Shown: positions 8,034 through 16,393 of the stretch, in pieces
Layout: each line of letters opens with the position of its first letter
Position numbering within the stretch: position 1 is the stretch's first letter
Assembly (NCBI GenBank): GCA_017650105.1
Contig: JAGCFO010000024.1
Location: forward strand, 1-64,000
Direction of reading: 5' to 3'
DNA: 64,000 nt
Source of the DNA: Bacteroidaceae bacterium
GTDB lineage: Bacteria; Bacteroidota; Bacteroidia; Bacteroidales; Bacteroidaceae
Notes under the pieces: model-generated
Told to the model about the DNA's origin: nothing
The model's database searches: none
What the model saw: the letters and a program-made list of their open reading frames with translations, nothing else
Translations under genes and position numbers: made by a program

Positions 8034-9578
8034 ATGTCACAGCAAGAAGATGTTTTCAAGAAAATCGTCTCCCACTGCAAGGAGTACGGATTCGTTTTCC
8101 CATCAAGTGAAATCTACGACGGCTTGGGAGCCGTTTACGATTACGGACAGCTAGGAGTTGAGTTGAAAAACAACATAAAAAGCTACTGGTGGCAGGGAAT
8201 GGTATTGCTGCACGAGAACATTGTCGGGCTCGATTCAGCCATTTTCATGCACCCAACCATCTGGAAAGCCAGCGGGCACGTGGATGCTTTCAACGATCCA
8301 CTCATCGACAATCGCGACAGCAAGAAGCGCTATCGTGCCGATGTGCTCATCGAGGAACAGTTAGCCAAGTACGATGAGAAGATAGAGAAAGAGGTAGCGA
8401 AGGCTCGCAAGAGATTCGGCGATAGCTTCGATGAAGAGAAATACCGCGCCACAAGCGCTAACGTGCTGGAGCATGTTGCCAAACGCGACGCCCTTCATGA
8501 GAGATATAAGGCTGCCATGAATGCCAACGATCTGGATGAACTGAAACAGATCATTCTGGATGAAGGCATCGTCTGCCCTATCAGCGGCACTCGCAACTGG
8601 ACTGACGTGCGTCAGTTCAACCTAATGTTCTCCACCGAGATGGGAAGCACGGCTGACGGAAACATGAAGGTATATCTTCGCCCCGAAACGGCTCAGGGCA
8701 TCTTCGTCAACTACCTGAACGTGCAGAAAACGGGACGCATGAAAATCCCCTTCGGCATCGCACAGATAGGTAAGGCTTTCCGCAACGAAATAGTAGCACG
8801 CCAGTTCATCTTCCGCATGCGCGAGTTCGAGCAGATGGAAATGCAGTTCTTCGTACGTCCAGGCAGCGAACTTGAATGGTTTGCAAAGTGGAAGGAGACT
8901 CGCATGCAATGGCATCAGGCACTAGGCTTCGGAGCACAGAACTATCGCTTCCACGATCACGACAAGCTGGCACACTACGCCAATGCTGCTACCGACATCG
9001 AGTTCCTCATGCCCTTCGGATTCAAGGAAGTTGAAGGAATCCACAGCCGTACCAACTTCGACCTCAGCCAACACGAGAAATACTCGGGCAAGAGTATCAA
9101 GTACTTCGACCCGGAACTCAACGAGAGCTACACTCCCTACGTCATCGAGACATCTATCGGCGTGGACCGTATGTTCCTCAGCGTGATGTGCGCAAGCTAC
9201 AAGGAGGAAGTGCTCGAAGGAGGCGAGACACGCGTCGTGCTGAGCCTACCTCCCGCTTTGGCTCCTGTCAAGCTGGCAATCCTTCCCCTCGTGAAGAAAG
9301 ACGGCCTGCCCGAGAAGGCACACGAAATCTACAAAGAACTGAGATTCCACTTCAACTGTCAGTACGACGAGAAGGATTCCATCGGCAAGCGCTATCGCAG
9401 ACAAGATGCTATCGGTACTCCCTACTGCATCACCGTCGATCATGAAACGCTGAACGACAACTGCGTGACGCTGCGCAACAGAGACACTATGCAACAAGAG
9501 CGCATCGCTATCGCCGATCTTGACAAGACGATTGCCGATAAGGTGAACCTCTCGAGCCTGCTGAAAAAACTCAAGTAA
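8034..9578 (+). CDS. glyS: Glycyl-tRNA synthetase, alpha2 type
   Basis: A 514-residue class II synthetase that charges tRNA-Gly. The start MSQQEDVFKKIVSHC followed by GFVFPSSEIYDGLGAVYDYGQLG is typical of the single-chain eukaryote-like enzyme used by Bacteroidetes. Class II motif 2 is seen as FRNEIVARQFIFRMREFEQ, and motif 3 lies near TSIGVDRM. The C-terminal anticodon-binding domain carries VKLAILPLVKKDGL and RYRRQDAIGTPYCITVD. The longer reading frame from 7920 would run through the promoter region, so I use the ATG at 8034. It is followed after nine bases by an FKBP-type isomerase gene, so the two are probably co-transcribed. Confidence 0.96.
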   Translation: MSQQEDVFKKIVSHCKEYGFVFPSSEIYDGLGAVYDYGQLGVELKNNIKSYWWQGMVLLHENIVGLDSAIFMHPTIWKASGHVDAFNDPLIDNRDSKKRYRADVLIEEQLAKYDEKIEKEVAKARKRFGDSFDEEKYRATSANVLEHVAKRDALHERYKAAMNANDLDELKQIILDEGIVCPISGTRNWTDVRQFNLMFSTEMGSTADGNMKVYLRPETAQGIFVNYLNVQKTGRMKIPFGIAQIGKAFRNEIVARQFIFRMREFEQMEMQFFVRPGSELEWFAKWKETRMQWHQALGFGAQNYRFHDHDKLAHYANAATDIEFLMPFGFKEVEGIHSRTNFDLSQHEKYSGKSIKYFDPELNESYTPYVIETSIGVDRMFLSVMCASYKEEVLEGGETRVVLSLPPALAPVKLAILPLVKKDGLPEKAHEIYKELRFHFNCQYDEKDSIGKRYRRQDAIGTPYCITVDHETLNDNCVTLRNRDTMQQERIAIADLDKTIADKVNLSSLLKKLK

Positions 9579-9587
9579 CCCGCAACA

Positions 9588-10247
9588 ATGATGCTTACGC
9601 CACTCATGAGCAAAAACAACTGTCGTCCGTCGAAAGCCCTGCGTGCCTTCTGCTGGCTTCCCCTGCTGGCAGCCTTTCTCCTCCTCGCAGCATGCGAAGA
9701 GACGAAAGACGTAGACGAGCATGCCGACTGGCAGAAACGAAACGAAGCCTTCATAGACTCCGTTGCAAAGGTTGCCAACGCCAATGCTGACGGGAAATGG
9801 GTGAAAATTCTCTCCTTCAAGCTCAACGAGAAGGACATCGACGGCAAGACAACAGCCTGGGGAAACAACAGATATGTCTATTGTCACATCGAGGAAACGG
9901 GCGATGGACAAGAGAGCCCGCTGTTTACCGACACCGTGCTTGTCAACTACAGAGGACGCCTCATGCCTACCCCTGAGCACCCCTACGGGTACGTTTTCGA
10001 TCAGTCGTACCAAGGGGAGCTGAACCCTGCCACAAATGTCCCCAGCAAGTTCTGCACGGGAGGTGTGGTTGTCGGATGGAGTACGGCACTCATGCGTATG
10101 CACGACGGTGACACGTGGAAGGTCTACATCCCTGCCGACTTAGGGTACGGCTCGAAGAAACAAACGAGCATCCCTGCTTACTCGGCACTTATTTTCGACA
10201 TCAACCTCAAGTCGCACACGCCGGTAGGCACCGCAGTGGAGAAATAA
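9588..10247 (+). CDS. FKBP-type peptidyl-prolyl cis-trans isomerase lipoprotein
   Basis: A 219-residue envelope lipoprotein; the lipobox is LLLAAC near residue 35. After a charged linker, the FKBP fold covers about residues 105-210, with DTVLVNYRGRLM, GYVFDQSYQGE, VVVGWSTALMRMHDGDTWKVYIPADLGYG and IPAYSALIFDINL. The last is the usual C-terminal strand of the family. These enzymes speed folding of exported proteins around prolines. The first three Met codons (9588, 9591, 9606) are all possible starts; only the last gives a signal peptide of normal length, so the true start may be 9606. It follows glyS by nine bases and is ended by a strong terminator. Confidence 0.9.
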   Translation: MMLTPLMSKNNCRPSKALRAFCWLPLLAAFLLLAACEETKDVDEHADWQKRNEAFIDSVAKVANANADGKWVKILSFKLNEKDIDGKTTAWGNNRYVYCHIEETGDGQESPLFTDTVLVNYRGRLMPTPEHPYGYVFDQSYQGELNPATNVPSKFCTGGVVVGWSTALMRMHDGDTWKVYIPADLGYGSKKQTSIPAYSALIFDINLKSHTPVGTAVEK

Positions 10248-10274
10248 AGTTTTCGGCTTCTCGTTCCCTTTCTT

Positions 10275-10312
10275 CCAGGCTCCGCCTTTTGCTGCGGAGC
10301 CTGGATTTTTTT
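10275..10312 (+). terminator. Rho-independent terminator of glyS-FKBP
   Basis: Arms CCAGGCTCCGC (10275-10285) and GCGGAGCCTGG (10294-10304) pair over 11 bp, with an 8-nt loop and a run of eight T after one A. Confidence 0.92.
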
Positions 10313-10411
10313 ACTCCCGATAGGCTGAAGCTTGCTCCGTTATTTCATTTCTCCCTCGCTGACAAGTTAGCCAAAAGAAAAAGTCGCGCATCGAAAGCGG
10401 TTTACTTTTTT

Positions 10412-10488
10412 GTCAAAGGAAAAAAATTTTTGGAGAACAAATCTCGCGATATGAAGAAGGGAAAAAAATTTTTTCTTTCTTCATAATT
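10412..10488 (+). repeat. Mosaic palindromic element, copy 2
   Basis: It reads GGAGAACAAAT, then CTCGCGA, then TATGAAGAAGGGAAAAA, and finishes with the inverted module TTCTTTCTTCATA. The last two modules form a hairpin of about 14 bp. On the plus strand it can be read as KGKKFLENK followed by SRDMKKGKKFF. Confidence 0.85.
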
Positions 10489-10682
10489 CGATACCGAAGT
10501 CTCCTAAAATAGAAAACTTCTCCCTCGTCTTCTCGCTCGAGAACATCATTCGGAAAGGGTGTTTGGGAAACTATATTTCGCAAATAATTTCCTTTTTACA
10601 CTGTTTTAGAAGGCCGAAAGGCAAGAAAAATGCAGAAAAATGCCCTTTTTGAAAAAGTTTTCCACAAAAAAGTGAAAAAAAG

Positions 10683-10714
10683 TTTGTTTGTTTCAATAAC
10701 AGTGTTTATTTTTG
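10683..10714 (+). promoter_or_regulatory. Promoter TTTG-N20-TATTTTTG for the methylase
   Basis: TTTG at 10683-10686 and TATTTTTG at 10707-10714 have the ideal spacing. The predicted start of transcription lies about 15 bases before the ATG at 10736. Confidence 0.7.
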
Positions 10715-10735
10715 CCCACATAACAAATAGTGTGT

Positions 10736-11644
10736 ATGGCAAGATTAAACGTTGGAGCACAACCGTTCGTCAAATGGCAAGGAGGAAAAGGGCAGCATCT
10801 GCTTATCCTGAACCAAGCCCTCCCGACAGATTTTGCCGACATCCCCAACGTTACATACATCGAGCCATTCGTGGGAGGAGGCGCCATGCTGTTCCACATG
10901 CTGCAGACCTATCCCAACATCACCCGCGCCGTTATCAACGACAACAACCTGGACCTGATGCGCGTATATAATACGGTACGCGACCGTTCGGCCGAACTGA
11001 TTGTTGCCCTCAAGCGGATACAGAAGGAGTTCCTCCCGCTCAACGAGGAGAAGCGGCGCGAATATTTCGAGCAGGCACGCAAGCAGTTCGACCAGCACCT
11101 TACCGACGGAATTCATCACGCATCGCTCTTCCTCTTCCTCAACAAGACATCGGTGAACGGGCTCGGGCAGAAATACCACCACAGCCAGAAGCCTGTCATC
11201 TGCGAGGAGGCTATCCTGCAGGCCGACGCGAAGGTGCTGCACCGCGTCACCATCATGTGCGACGACTATGAGAAGACGTACAACGAGGCGTGTGGCAACT
11301 CATTCTTCTTCCTCGATCCTCCCTACCGTCCTGCGCACAAGGCAAAACCAGGCGAATGGGGCGACAAAGAGCAAGTGAGGCTGAAGAAATTCTGCGATCT
11401 GCTCAACTTCCGCCACTTCCAGTGGATGCTCACCAACAGCGACGGAAAGGCAAAAGACCCCAGCGACGACTTCATGGATCAGCTGTACGGAAACTACGAC
11501 ATACAGCGCATTTGGTCACAACAGGCAATCGTTGCCAAACCCGAGAAGCGCGAAAAGCAGTCGGAAATCCTCGTGCGAAACTTCGACCGCGAGATACTTT
11601 CCTTGCGCGATTTGCGTTGCCAACAATTGACGTTGGCTTTCTAA
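10736..11644 (+). CDS. DNA adenine methylase, Dam/D12 class
   Basis: A 302-residue N6-adenine methyltransferase of the Dam/DpnM (D12, alpha group) type, which transfers methyl from S-adenosylmethionine to adenine. Seen in order: FVKWQGGKGQ (residues 11-20) and EPFVGGGAM (43-51), which bind the cofactor, and the catalytic DPPY at 194-197. This family usually recognises GATC or related sites, but the recognition sequence cannot be read here. No restriction endonuclease gene is adjacent, so it may be a solitary regulatory or protective methylase. A GTG at 10730 gives two more residues; I prefer the ATG at 10736. It has its own promoter and terminator, so it stands alone. Confidence 0.9.
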   Translation: MARLNVGAQPFVKWQGGKGQHLLILNQALPTDFADIPNVTYIEPFVGGGAMLFHMLQTYPNITRAVINDNNLDLMRVYNTVRDRSAELIVALKRIQKEFLPLNEEKRREYFEQARKQFDQHLTDGIHHASLFLFLNKTSVNGLGQKYHHSQKPVICEEAILQADAKVLHRVTIMCDDYEKTYNEACGNSFFFLDPPYRPAHKAKPGEWGDKEQVRLKKFCDLLNFRHFQWMLTNSDGKAKDPSDDFMDQLYGNYDIQRIWSQQAIVAKPEKREKQSEILVRNFDREILSLRDLRCQQLTLAF

Positions 11645-11690
11645 AAACGCCGAATAGCAAGGGAAAAGAACCACTTATATTAAAAAGGAA

Positions 11691-11718
11691 CCGAAAAAAT
11701 GAACTTTTTCGGGCTTTT
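11691..11718 (+). terminator. Terminator of the methylase gene
   Basis: CCGAAAAA (11691-11698) pairs with TTTTTCGG (11705-11712) around a 6-nt loop, followed by GCTTTT. It is modest in strength and sits just before the rpmE promoter. Confidence 0.6.
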
Positions 11719-11720
11719 GC

Positions 11721-11751
11721 TTTGTCGGTTCAAAAAAAGCATCTATCTTTG
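11721..11751 (+). promoter_or_regulatory. Promoter TTTG-N19-TATCTTTG for rpmE2
   Basis: TTTG at 11721-11724 and TATCTTTG at 11744-11751 are a textbook Bacteroidetes pair. It leaves a leader of about 75 bases before the ribosomal protein gene. Confidence 0.8.
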
Positions 11752-11833
11752 CAGTCCGAAATTATTCGACCATTACACACTTTATTGTTACCAGCAATAA
11801 AAAAGAAGAATAACAACTAAATTACATAAAGAT

Positions 11834-12088
11834 ATGAAGAAAGGTATTCATCCATCCAACTACCGCCCAGTAGTTTTCAAGGACATGTCGAATGGCGACT
11901 GCTTCTTGAGCAAATCTACTTGCGCCACAAAGGAGACTATCGAGTTCGAAGGTGAGACTTATCCCCTGTTCAAGCTTGAAATCTCCAACACTTCTCACCC
12001 CTTCTACACGGGTAAGAGCAAACTCGTCGATACCGCAGGACGCGTTGACCGCTTCCAGAATCGTTACGCTGCTCTTAAGAAGAAGTAA
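11834..12088 (+). CDS. rpmE2: 50S ribosomal protein L31, type B
   Basis: An 84-residue ribosomal protein. [17 protein letters not shown] at the start, [13 protein letters not shown] in the middle and [10 protein letters not shown] near the end are typical of type B L31. The paired cysteines that bind zinc in type A are absent, so ribosomes with this form do not need zinc for L31. It is the only gene between its promoter and the terminator at 12109. Confidence 0.97.
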   Translation: MKKGIHPSNYRPVVFKDMSNGDCFLSKSTCATKETIEFEGETYPLFKLEISNTSHPFYTGKSKLVDTAGRVDRFQNRYAALKKK

Positions 12089-12108
12089 TCAAGCGTGCAA
12101 CTTTTATC

Positions 12109-12145
12109 AGAAGTGTATCGGAAACCCGGTACACTTCTTTCGTCT
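12109..12145 (+). terminator. Rho-independent terminator of rpmE2
   Basis: Arms at 12109-12121 and 12126-12138 pair over 13 bp with one G-T wobble, around AAAC, followed by TTCGTCTTTA. It falls between rpmE2 and the next lipoprotein, which supports the later start chosen for that gene. Confidence 0.75.
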
Positions 12146-12172
12146 TTATCCCACTCTGCCCTCAAACACAAA

Positions 12173-13075
12173 ATGCTGAATCGCTCCCCACGACATCTTC
12201 TTCTCCTACTGCCTCTCTGCGCGCTCTTGGCATTAACTGCCTGCAATGAGCCGGAAGACCTTACGCCCGACGAAGAGCTACTCATCAACCACAATCAGAA
12301 TCCTGCCATCAAATATGCCCGAAGGCTGGAGATGCCTGCGCTGGATAGGACGAACACCCTCCTCACGCACAGCACCTACTACAGAGGGAAGGAGACTTTA
12401 ACCTACAGCATCGAGTACGATGAGAATATGCACCATTCCAAATGGGTTGCGTTTACCTTCTACGATGTTGTCAACGAGAGGAATTGGAGCCGTAGCAATT
12501 GGTATAGCACCAGCTGGGGAGGAGATCCTTTTCAGAAAGATCCTTCGCTGAGCGATGCTGTTTGTCCCGACAGAAGTTTCTTCGGCGGAAGTGGAGGAGT
12601 GAGGGGACATCTGTGCGCTTCGGCTGACAGACTCTATTCAAAGGAGGCTAACGAACAGACTTTCTACTACTCAAACATGTCACCCATGAACTATGACTTC
12701 AACGGAGGTTTTTGGGCAGACTTGGAGATAGCTCTTCGCGATGCCTGGGCTTACAAATCCACTTTTTGCGACACACTATATGTCGTGAAGGGAGGAACAA
12801 TACGCGAGGGAGAGTATCGAAAATCGAACAACGGCAAACTTCCCATTCCGAATCATTACTTTATGGCGCTGCTCTGTAGGAAAAACGGCACATATAAGAG
12901 CATCGGATTCTGGGTGGAGCACAAAGCGCAGCTTAACAAGATTTTCCGCGATTGTGCCGTAAGCATTGACAAGTTGGAGGAACTTACAGGCATCGATTTC
13001 TTCTGCAATCTGCCTGACAAGATAGAGGAATCCGTAGAAGTTTCCTACTATCCCAGCGTATGGGGGCTGAATTAG
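12173..13075 (+). CDS. Lipoprotein of unknown function
   Basis: A 300-residue predicted lipoprotein. MLNRSPRHLLLLLPLCALLALTAC gives a short basic start, a hydrophobic core and a lipobox ending at Cys24. The mature part begins NEPEDLTPDEELL, has many aromatic residues (SNWYSTSWGGDPF, YYRGKETLTYSIEYDE) and no motif I recognise. I reject the longer frame from 12095, because it runs through the rpmE2 terminator and would bury the signal sequence. No clear promoter is visible, so it may be expressed by read-through. Confidence 0.75.
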   Translation: MLNRSPRHLLLLLPLCALLALTACNEPEDLTPDEELLINHNQNPAIKYARRLEMPALDRTNTLLTHSTYYRGKETLTYSIEYDENMHHSKWVAFTFYDVVNERNWSRSNWYSTSWGGDPFQKDPSLSDAVCPDRSFFGGSGGVRGHLCASADRLYSKEANEQTFYYSNMSPMNYDFNGGFWADLEIALRDAWAYKSTFCDTLYVVKGGTIREGEYRKSNNGKLPIPNHYFMALLCRKNGTYKSIGFWVEHKAQLNKIFRDCAVSIDKLEELTGIDFFCNLPDKIEESVEVSYYPSVWGLN

Positions 13076-13129
13076 GGAGATTCCGTCGGAAGCCCCTTGT
13101 GCTAAACTTTTAAGAAGAACCGTTCCCTG

Positions 13130-13720
13130 CTACTCAGAGTCGGAGGAGATAAAACGAGCCTCGCTCCAATTATATAAATAAGGTATAGAAGATGAGACAA
13201 CAGATGCTGTCTCATCTTCATTTGTCAGATAGGTTTCTTTATGCAACGTTGCCCGGCAGATATCTGCTTCGGCAGACAAGGAAACCTCCATTCTTGACCA
13301 TTCAGCAGTATCGGAAGGGAGAGAAATGAAATCGTCTGCAGGAAGAGGTGCCCACGATTCATCAAAGAACGACACACCCGAGTCGGGCATAGGCGTTTGA
13401 ACCGTATGCACCACGCAGAGCACGCTTGTCGAATCGCTCACGGGAAGAAGGCGCATCTCGTAGACAGAAGCCTCCGTATATTGCCACAAAGCATACACAT
13501 CGGTAAGCGAAATCAACTCCGTTGTGCCCCCCATCCGGTTTGTGACGCGTGCCTGCATGCCTGCCTCGCGGAAATCGATGCAATCCACGCGATTAACATG
13601 CGTCAGCAGGGGAAGGAGCGAATCGGGCATGTTGGAAATCATGTCGCGCATAGTGGTGCGCGAAAGGGCTGGCTGCATGCTGCACACCAATAGGGCAAGA
13701 AGGAAGAATCGGCTTTTCAT
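13130..13720 (-). CDS. DUF3256-like exported protein
   Basis: A 196-residue protein with a signal peptide (MKSRFFLLALLVCSMQPALS). The segment TMRDMISNMPDSLLPLLTHVNRVDCIDF matches my memory of the Bacteroidetes DUF3256 family, whose function is not known. The rest is beta-rich and polar. The ATG at 13720 shares a base with the TAA stop of the upstream EamA gene (TAATG), so translation of the two is coupled. A longer frame from 14044 lies inside that gene and is rejected. Confidence 0.75.
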   Translation of the reverse strand: MKSRFFLLALLVCSMQPALSRTTMRDMISNMPDSLLPLLTHVNRVDCIDFREAGMQARVTNRMGGTTELISLTDVYALWQYTEASVYEMRLLPVSDSTSVLCVVHTVQTPMPDSGVSFFDESWAPLPADDFISLPSDTAEWSRMEVSLSAEADICRATLHKETYLTNEDETASVVSSSIPYLYNWSEARFISSDSE

Positions 13721-14619
13721 TATCGGGAACCTAAATAGAGGAACACAAGCGCTACAAGGATGACAGCAAGCCCGGCAGCTTTGCTCTTCAGATTCTTCTC
13801 CTTGAAAATCAGCGCGCCACACAGGAAAGAGACAATGACATTTCCTCTTCGTACCATCGAGACAATAGAGATGAGTGCACCTTCTTGAGAAAGACTGGTG
13901 AAGTATGCAAAGTCGGCGATGGAGAGGAAAATGCTGATAAACAGTATTGCCCAAGTCCAATGGAAGGGCTGAGCCTTGCGCTTGGGATACCACAGGATAA
14001 ATAATGCCACAAGCATTATCAGCATCACGTAGAGATTGCACCACGACTGTACAAACATTGTGTCGAAGTGACGTATGTTCATGATATACTTATCATAAAG
14101 TGCGCTGAAAGCTCCCAGCAGAGCAGCTATCACCACAAAGAGAATCCACTTGTTGTGCACAAAGTCGATACCCTCCTTCTTTCCTCCTCTGCTGAGCAGG
14201 AAGACAGCGATAATCGCCAGTATGACTCCTATCCACTGATAGAGATTGAGCCGCTCACCGAAAATGAGCAGAGCGCCCAGCAGCACTATCACGGGACGTG
14301 TGGCGTTGATAGGCCCCACGATAGTGATAGGAAGGTGCTTCAGCGCGAAGTACCCGAAAATCCACGAGGCTGACACGATGCACGCCTTCAGGATGATAAA
14401 GAGATGCGCATCAAGTGTCTCACGGGGCACATAAACCATCGTACCCTCGGGGATGACGTTCGTTGCCGAGAGGATGATGAACGGCAGGAAGATAAGCGTT
14501 GAGAAAACGGTGCTGAGGAAAAGCACAGGGATGACGGCGTTGTCTTTAAGCGACTGTTTCTTGAATATGTCGTAGATACCCAAGAGTCCTGCCGAGATAA
14601 AAGCTAATATTAACCACAT
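13720..14619 (-). CDS. DMT superfamily (EamA) transporter
   Basis: A 299-residue inner-membrane protein with about ten hydrophobic segments arranged as two EamA repeats. The first starts MWLILAFISAGLLGIYDIFKK and the second lies near WILFVVIAALLGAFSALYDKYIM. Both halves include the small-residue helix ends of the drug/metabolite transporter family (GPINATRPVIVLLGALLIFGERL; VSFLCGALIFKEKNL). The cargo cannot be predicted. It is the first gene of a pair with the DUF3256-like protein, with the stop and start overlapping by one base. Confidence 0.87.
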   Translation of the reverse strand: MWLILAFISAGLLGIYDIFKKQSLKDNAVIPVLFLSTVFSTLIFLPFIILSATNVIPEGTMVYVPRETLDAHLFIILKACIVSASWIFGYFALKHLPITIVGPINATRPVIVLLGALLIFGERLNLYQWIGVILAIIAVFLLSRGGKKEGIDFVHNKWILFVVIAALLGAFSALYDKYIMNIRHFDTMFVQSWCNLYVMLIMLVALFILWYPKRKAQPFHWTWAILFISIFLSIADFAYFTSLSQEGALISIVSMVRRGNVIVSFLCGALIFKEKNLKSKAAGLAVILVALVFLYLGSR

Positions 14620-14679
14620 GGTTCAAAAAGGATACTAAATGATGAATAAACCAAATTCCAATATCTATTGAGCAAAAAG

Positions 14680-14779
14680 ATTTTTTCCTTCTCCAAAAAA
14701 ATTTTTTCTTTCTAAATAAAAATTTTTCCCTTCTTCATATCGCGAGATTTGTTCTCCAAAAAAAATTATTCCTTCTCCA
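14680..14779 (-). repeat. Mosaic palindromic element, copy 3
   Basis: On the minus strand it contains GGAGAACAAAT, CTCGCGA, TATGAAGAAGGGAAAAA and a further diverged GAAAGAAAAAATTTTTTTGG part. Its upstream edge forms the last codons of truA (MEKE and stop). It is the longest copy, about 100 bp. Confidence 0.85.
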
Positions 14780-15590
14780 TATTTGAGGCAGTCGGAAGAA
14801 CCTTATCGTACACATTTTCGGGATAGTCGACTTGCTCGAGGAAAAGCCCCTCGGCAGGCACCGACTCGCCTGCAAGACAACGGTTCTTGCCCTCTATCAC
14901 CTCCCTGAACAGAGGAACCGAAAGCTGCCCGCGCCCTACCTCCACAAGCGTGCCCACAATAGCGCGCACCATATTGCGCAGAAAACGGTCGGCAGTAATG
15001 GTGAAAACCCAACGATGCTCATCTTCTCTCGTCCATTCCGCTCGGGTTATGCGGCAGTTATTCGTCTTAACGTCGGTATGCAGCTTGCTGAAACTAGTGA
15101 AATCGGTGTATTCACGAAGGCATGCTGCTGCCTCGTTCATACGCGCGAAATCCAAATCGTTAAACACGCGCATCGAATATCCGCGCATGAAGACATCCTT
15201 CTCCGTAGTCAGATAGTAGCGATAAGTCCTCGCACAAGCATCAAACCGCGCGTGAGCATCGTCTCGCACACGTCGCACACTCTTCACAGCAATGTCGGGA
15301 GGAAGCAAACGGTTCAGTTTGTCTGCCAGCCATTCTTCAGCTCTCTTGCCGCAGCTCTGCGCCTTCTCCTCCAGCTGAGCAAACGCCTCTTCCGATACAT
15401 CAAAGTGCGCTACCATACAACGAGCGTGCACTCCCGCATCCGTTCTACCTGCCCCCACAACGGGAGTCGGAATGCGCAGAAGCGTAGAAAGAGCCTGCTC
15501 CAGACATTCCTGAACGGAATTTCCGTTTGGCTGAATCTGCCAACCGTGATAAGCCGTCCCGTCGTATGAGAAGAAAAGGAAGAAACGCAT
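14766..15590 (-). CDS. truA: tRNA pseudouridine synthase A
   Basis: A 274-residue enzyme that makes pseudouridine at positions 38-40 of the tRNA anticodon stem-loop. [15 protein letters not shown] opens the fold, and the catalytic aspartate is Asp51 in [28 protein letters not shown] is the usual late motif. The ORF could begin at a TTG at 15617, but the ATG at 15590 gives the normal N-terminus ([12 protein letters not shown]). The final residues MEKE and the stop codon lie in a mosaic palindromic element, so the natural C-terminus has probably been altered by that element. It is the last gene of the cca-transporter-rsmE-truA unit. Confidence 0.95.
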   Translation of the reverse strand: MRFFLFFSYDGTAYHGWQIQPNGNSVQECLEQALSTLLRIPTPVVGAGRTDAGVHARCMVAHFDVSEEAFAQLEEKAQSCGKRAEEWLADKLNRLLPPDIAVKSVRRVRDDAHARFDACARTYRYYLTTEKDVFMRGYSMRVFNDLDFARMNEAAACLREYTDFTSFSKLHTDVKTNNCRITRAEWTREDEHRWVFTITADRFLRNMVRAIVGTLVEVGRGQLSVPLFREVIEGKNRCLAGESVPAEGLFLEQVDYPENVYDKVLPTASNMEKE

Positions 15591-15613
15591 AAGCCTATAC
15601 TTCTGTTCGATAA

Positions 15614-16372
15614 TCAACGAGTTGCAATCAGATTCATCAGATGAGCTGCCACGAGGGCTGCTGTTTCGGTACGTAAGCGGCTGTTTCCCAGGCTTACCGA
15701 CTTGAACCCGAGCGACAAAGCCAGACGAACTTCCTCTATGCTGAAGTCTCCTTCAGGCCCGATGAGCACCAGCGCGTCATTTCCCGGCTGCAGCGCATCG
15801 TAGAGAGCCGTGCGGAAGTCGGTTGCGCAATAGGAGAGCGAACGTTCGCCCTCCTCTCCCGCAGCTAACTCCTCTTCTGAGTAGCAATGAGCAATGAAAC
15901 GGTCTCCGGAGTAACTCTGGCGCACGAATTGCTCAAAGGGCAGCATGTCGTGAAGAAGGGGTTTGCGCGCCTTCAGGCTCTGTTTCATTGCCGAGACAAG
16001 TATCTTCTCAAGGCGCTCAGTCTTCACCACATGCCTCTCAGAGTAGCGGCAGTCGAGCATGCTGATTTCGTCAATCCCGATTTCGGTAACCTTCTCCAAA
16101 AGCCACTCTATTCTATCGATGTTTTTTGTTGGAGCTACCGCGAGATGAAGATGTCCCTTCCAGAGAGGCTCCTGAGGGGAGGTGGAGAGCACTTCCACAT
16201 AGCAGCGCTTGCCTGTCACGTCGGAAACGACAGCTTGATGAAAGTTGCCCAATCCATCGGAGAGCGTCATCTCGTCACCCTTCTGCATGCGCAGCACACG
16301 CAGGGCGTGAATGGCTTCCTCTTCGGGCAATTCATTCGAAACAGCTATGTCGGGCGCATAGAAAAGGGGCAT
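15614..16372 (-). CDS. rsmE: 16S rRNA m3U1498 methyltransferase
   Basis: A 252-residue SPOUT methyltransferase that methylates N3 of U1498 in 16S rRNA. An N-terminal PUA-like domain ([19 protein letters not shown]) is followed by the knotted domain with [29 protein letters not shown] and [13 protein letters not shown], the last two forming the S-adenosylmethionine site. It lies 21 bases after the transporter gene and 23 bases before truA on the same strand. Confidence 0.95.
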   Translation of the reverse strand: MPLFYAPDIAVSNELPEEEAIHALRVLRMQKGDEMTLSDGLGNFHQAVVSDVTGKRCYVEVLSTSPQEPLWKGHLHLAVAPTKNIDRIEWLLEKVTEIGIDEISMLDCRYSERHVVKTERLEKILVSAMKQSLKARKPLLHDMLPFEQFVRQSYSGDRFIAHCYSEEELAAGEEGERSLSYCATDFRTALYDALQPGNDALVLIGPEGDFSIEEVRLALSLGFKSVSLGNSRLRTETAALVAAHLMNLIATR

Positions 16373-16393
16373 ATCAGAAGGGGTTTTATGAGT

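Larger units (their letters stand above)
10248..10735. other. 488-base spacer: terminator, mosaic element, promoter
   Basis: After the terminator at 10275-10312 comes AT-rich DNA with a copy of the mosaic element (10412-10488), about 190 bases in which I see nothing coding, and the promoter of the methylase gene (10683-10714). Confidence 0.6.
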
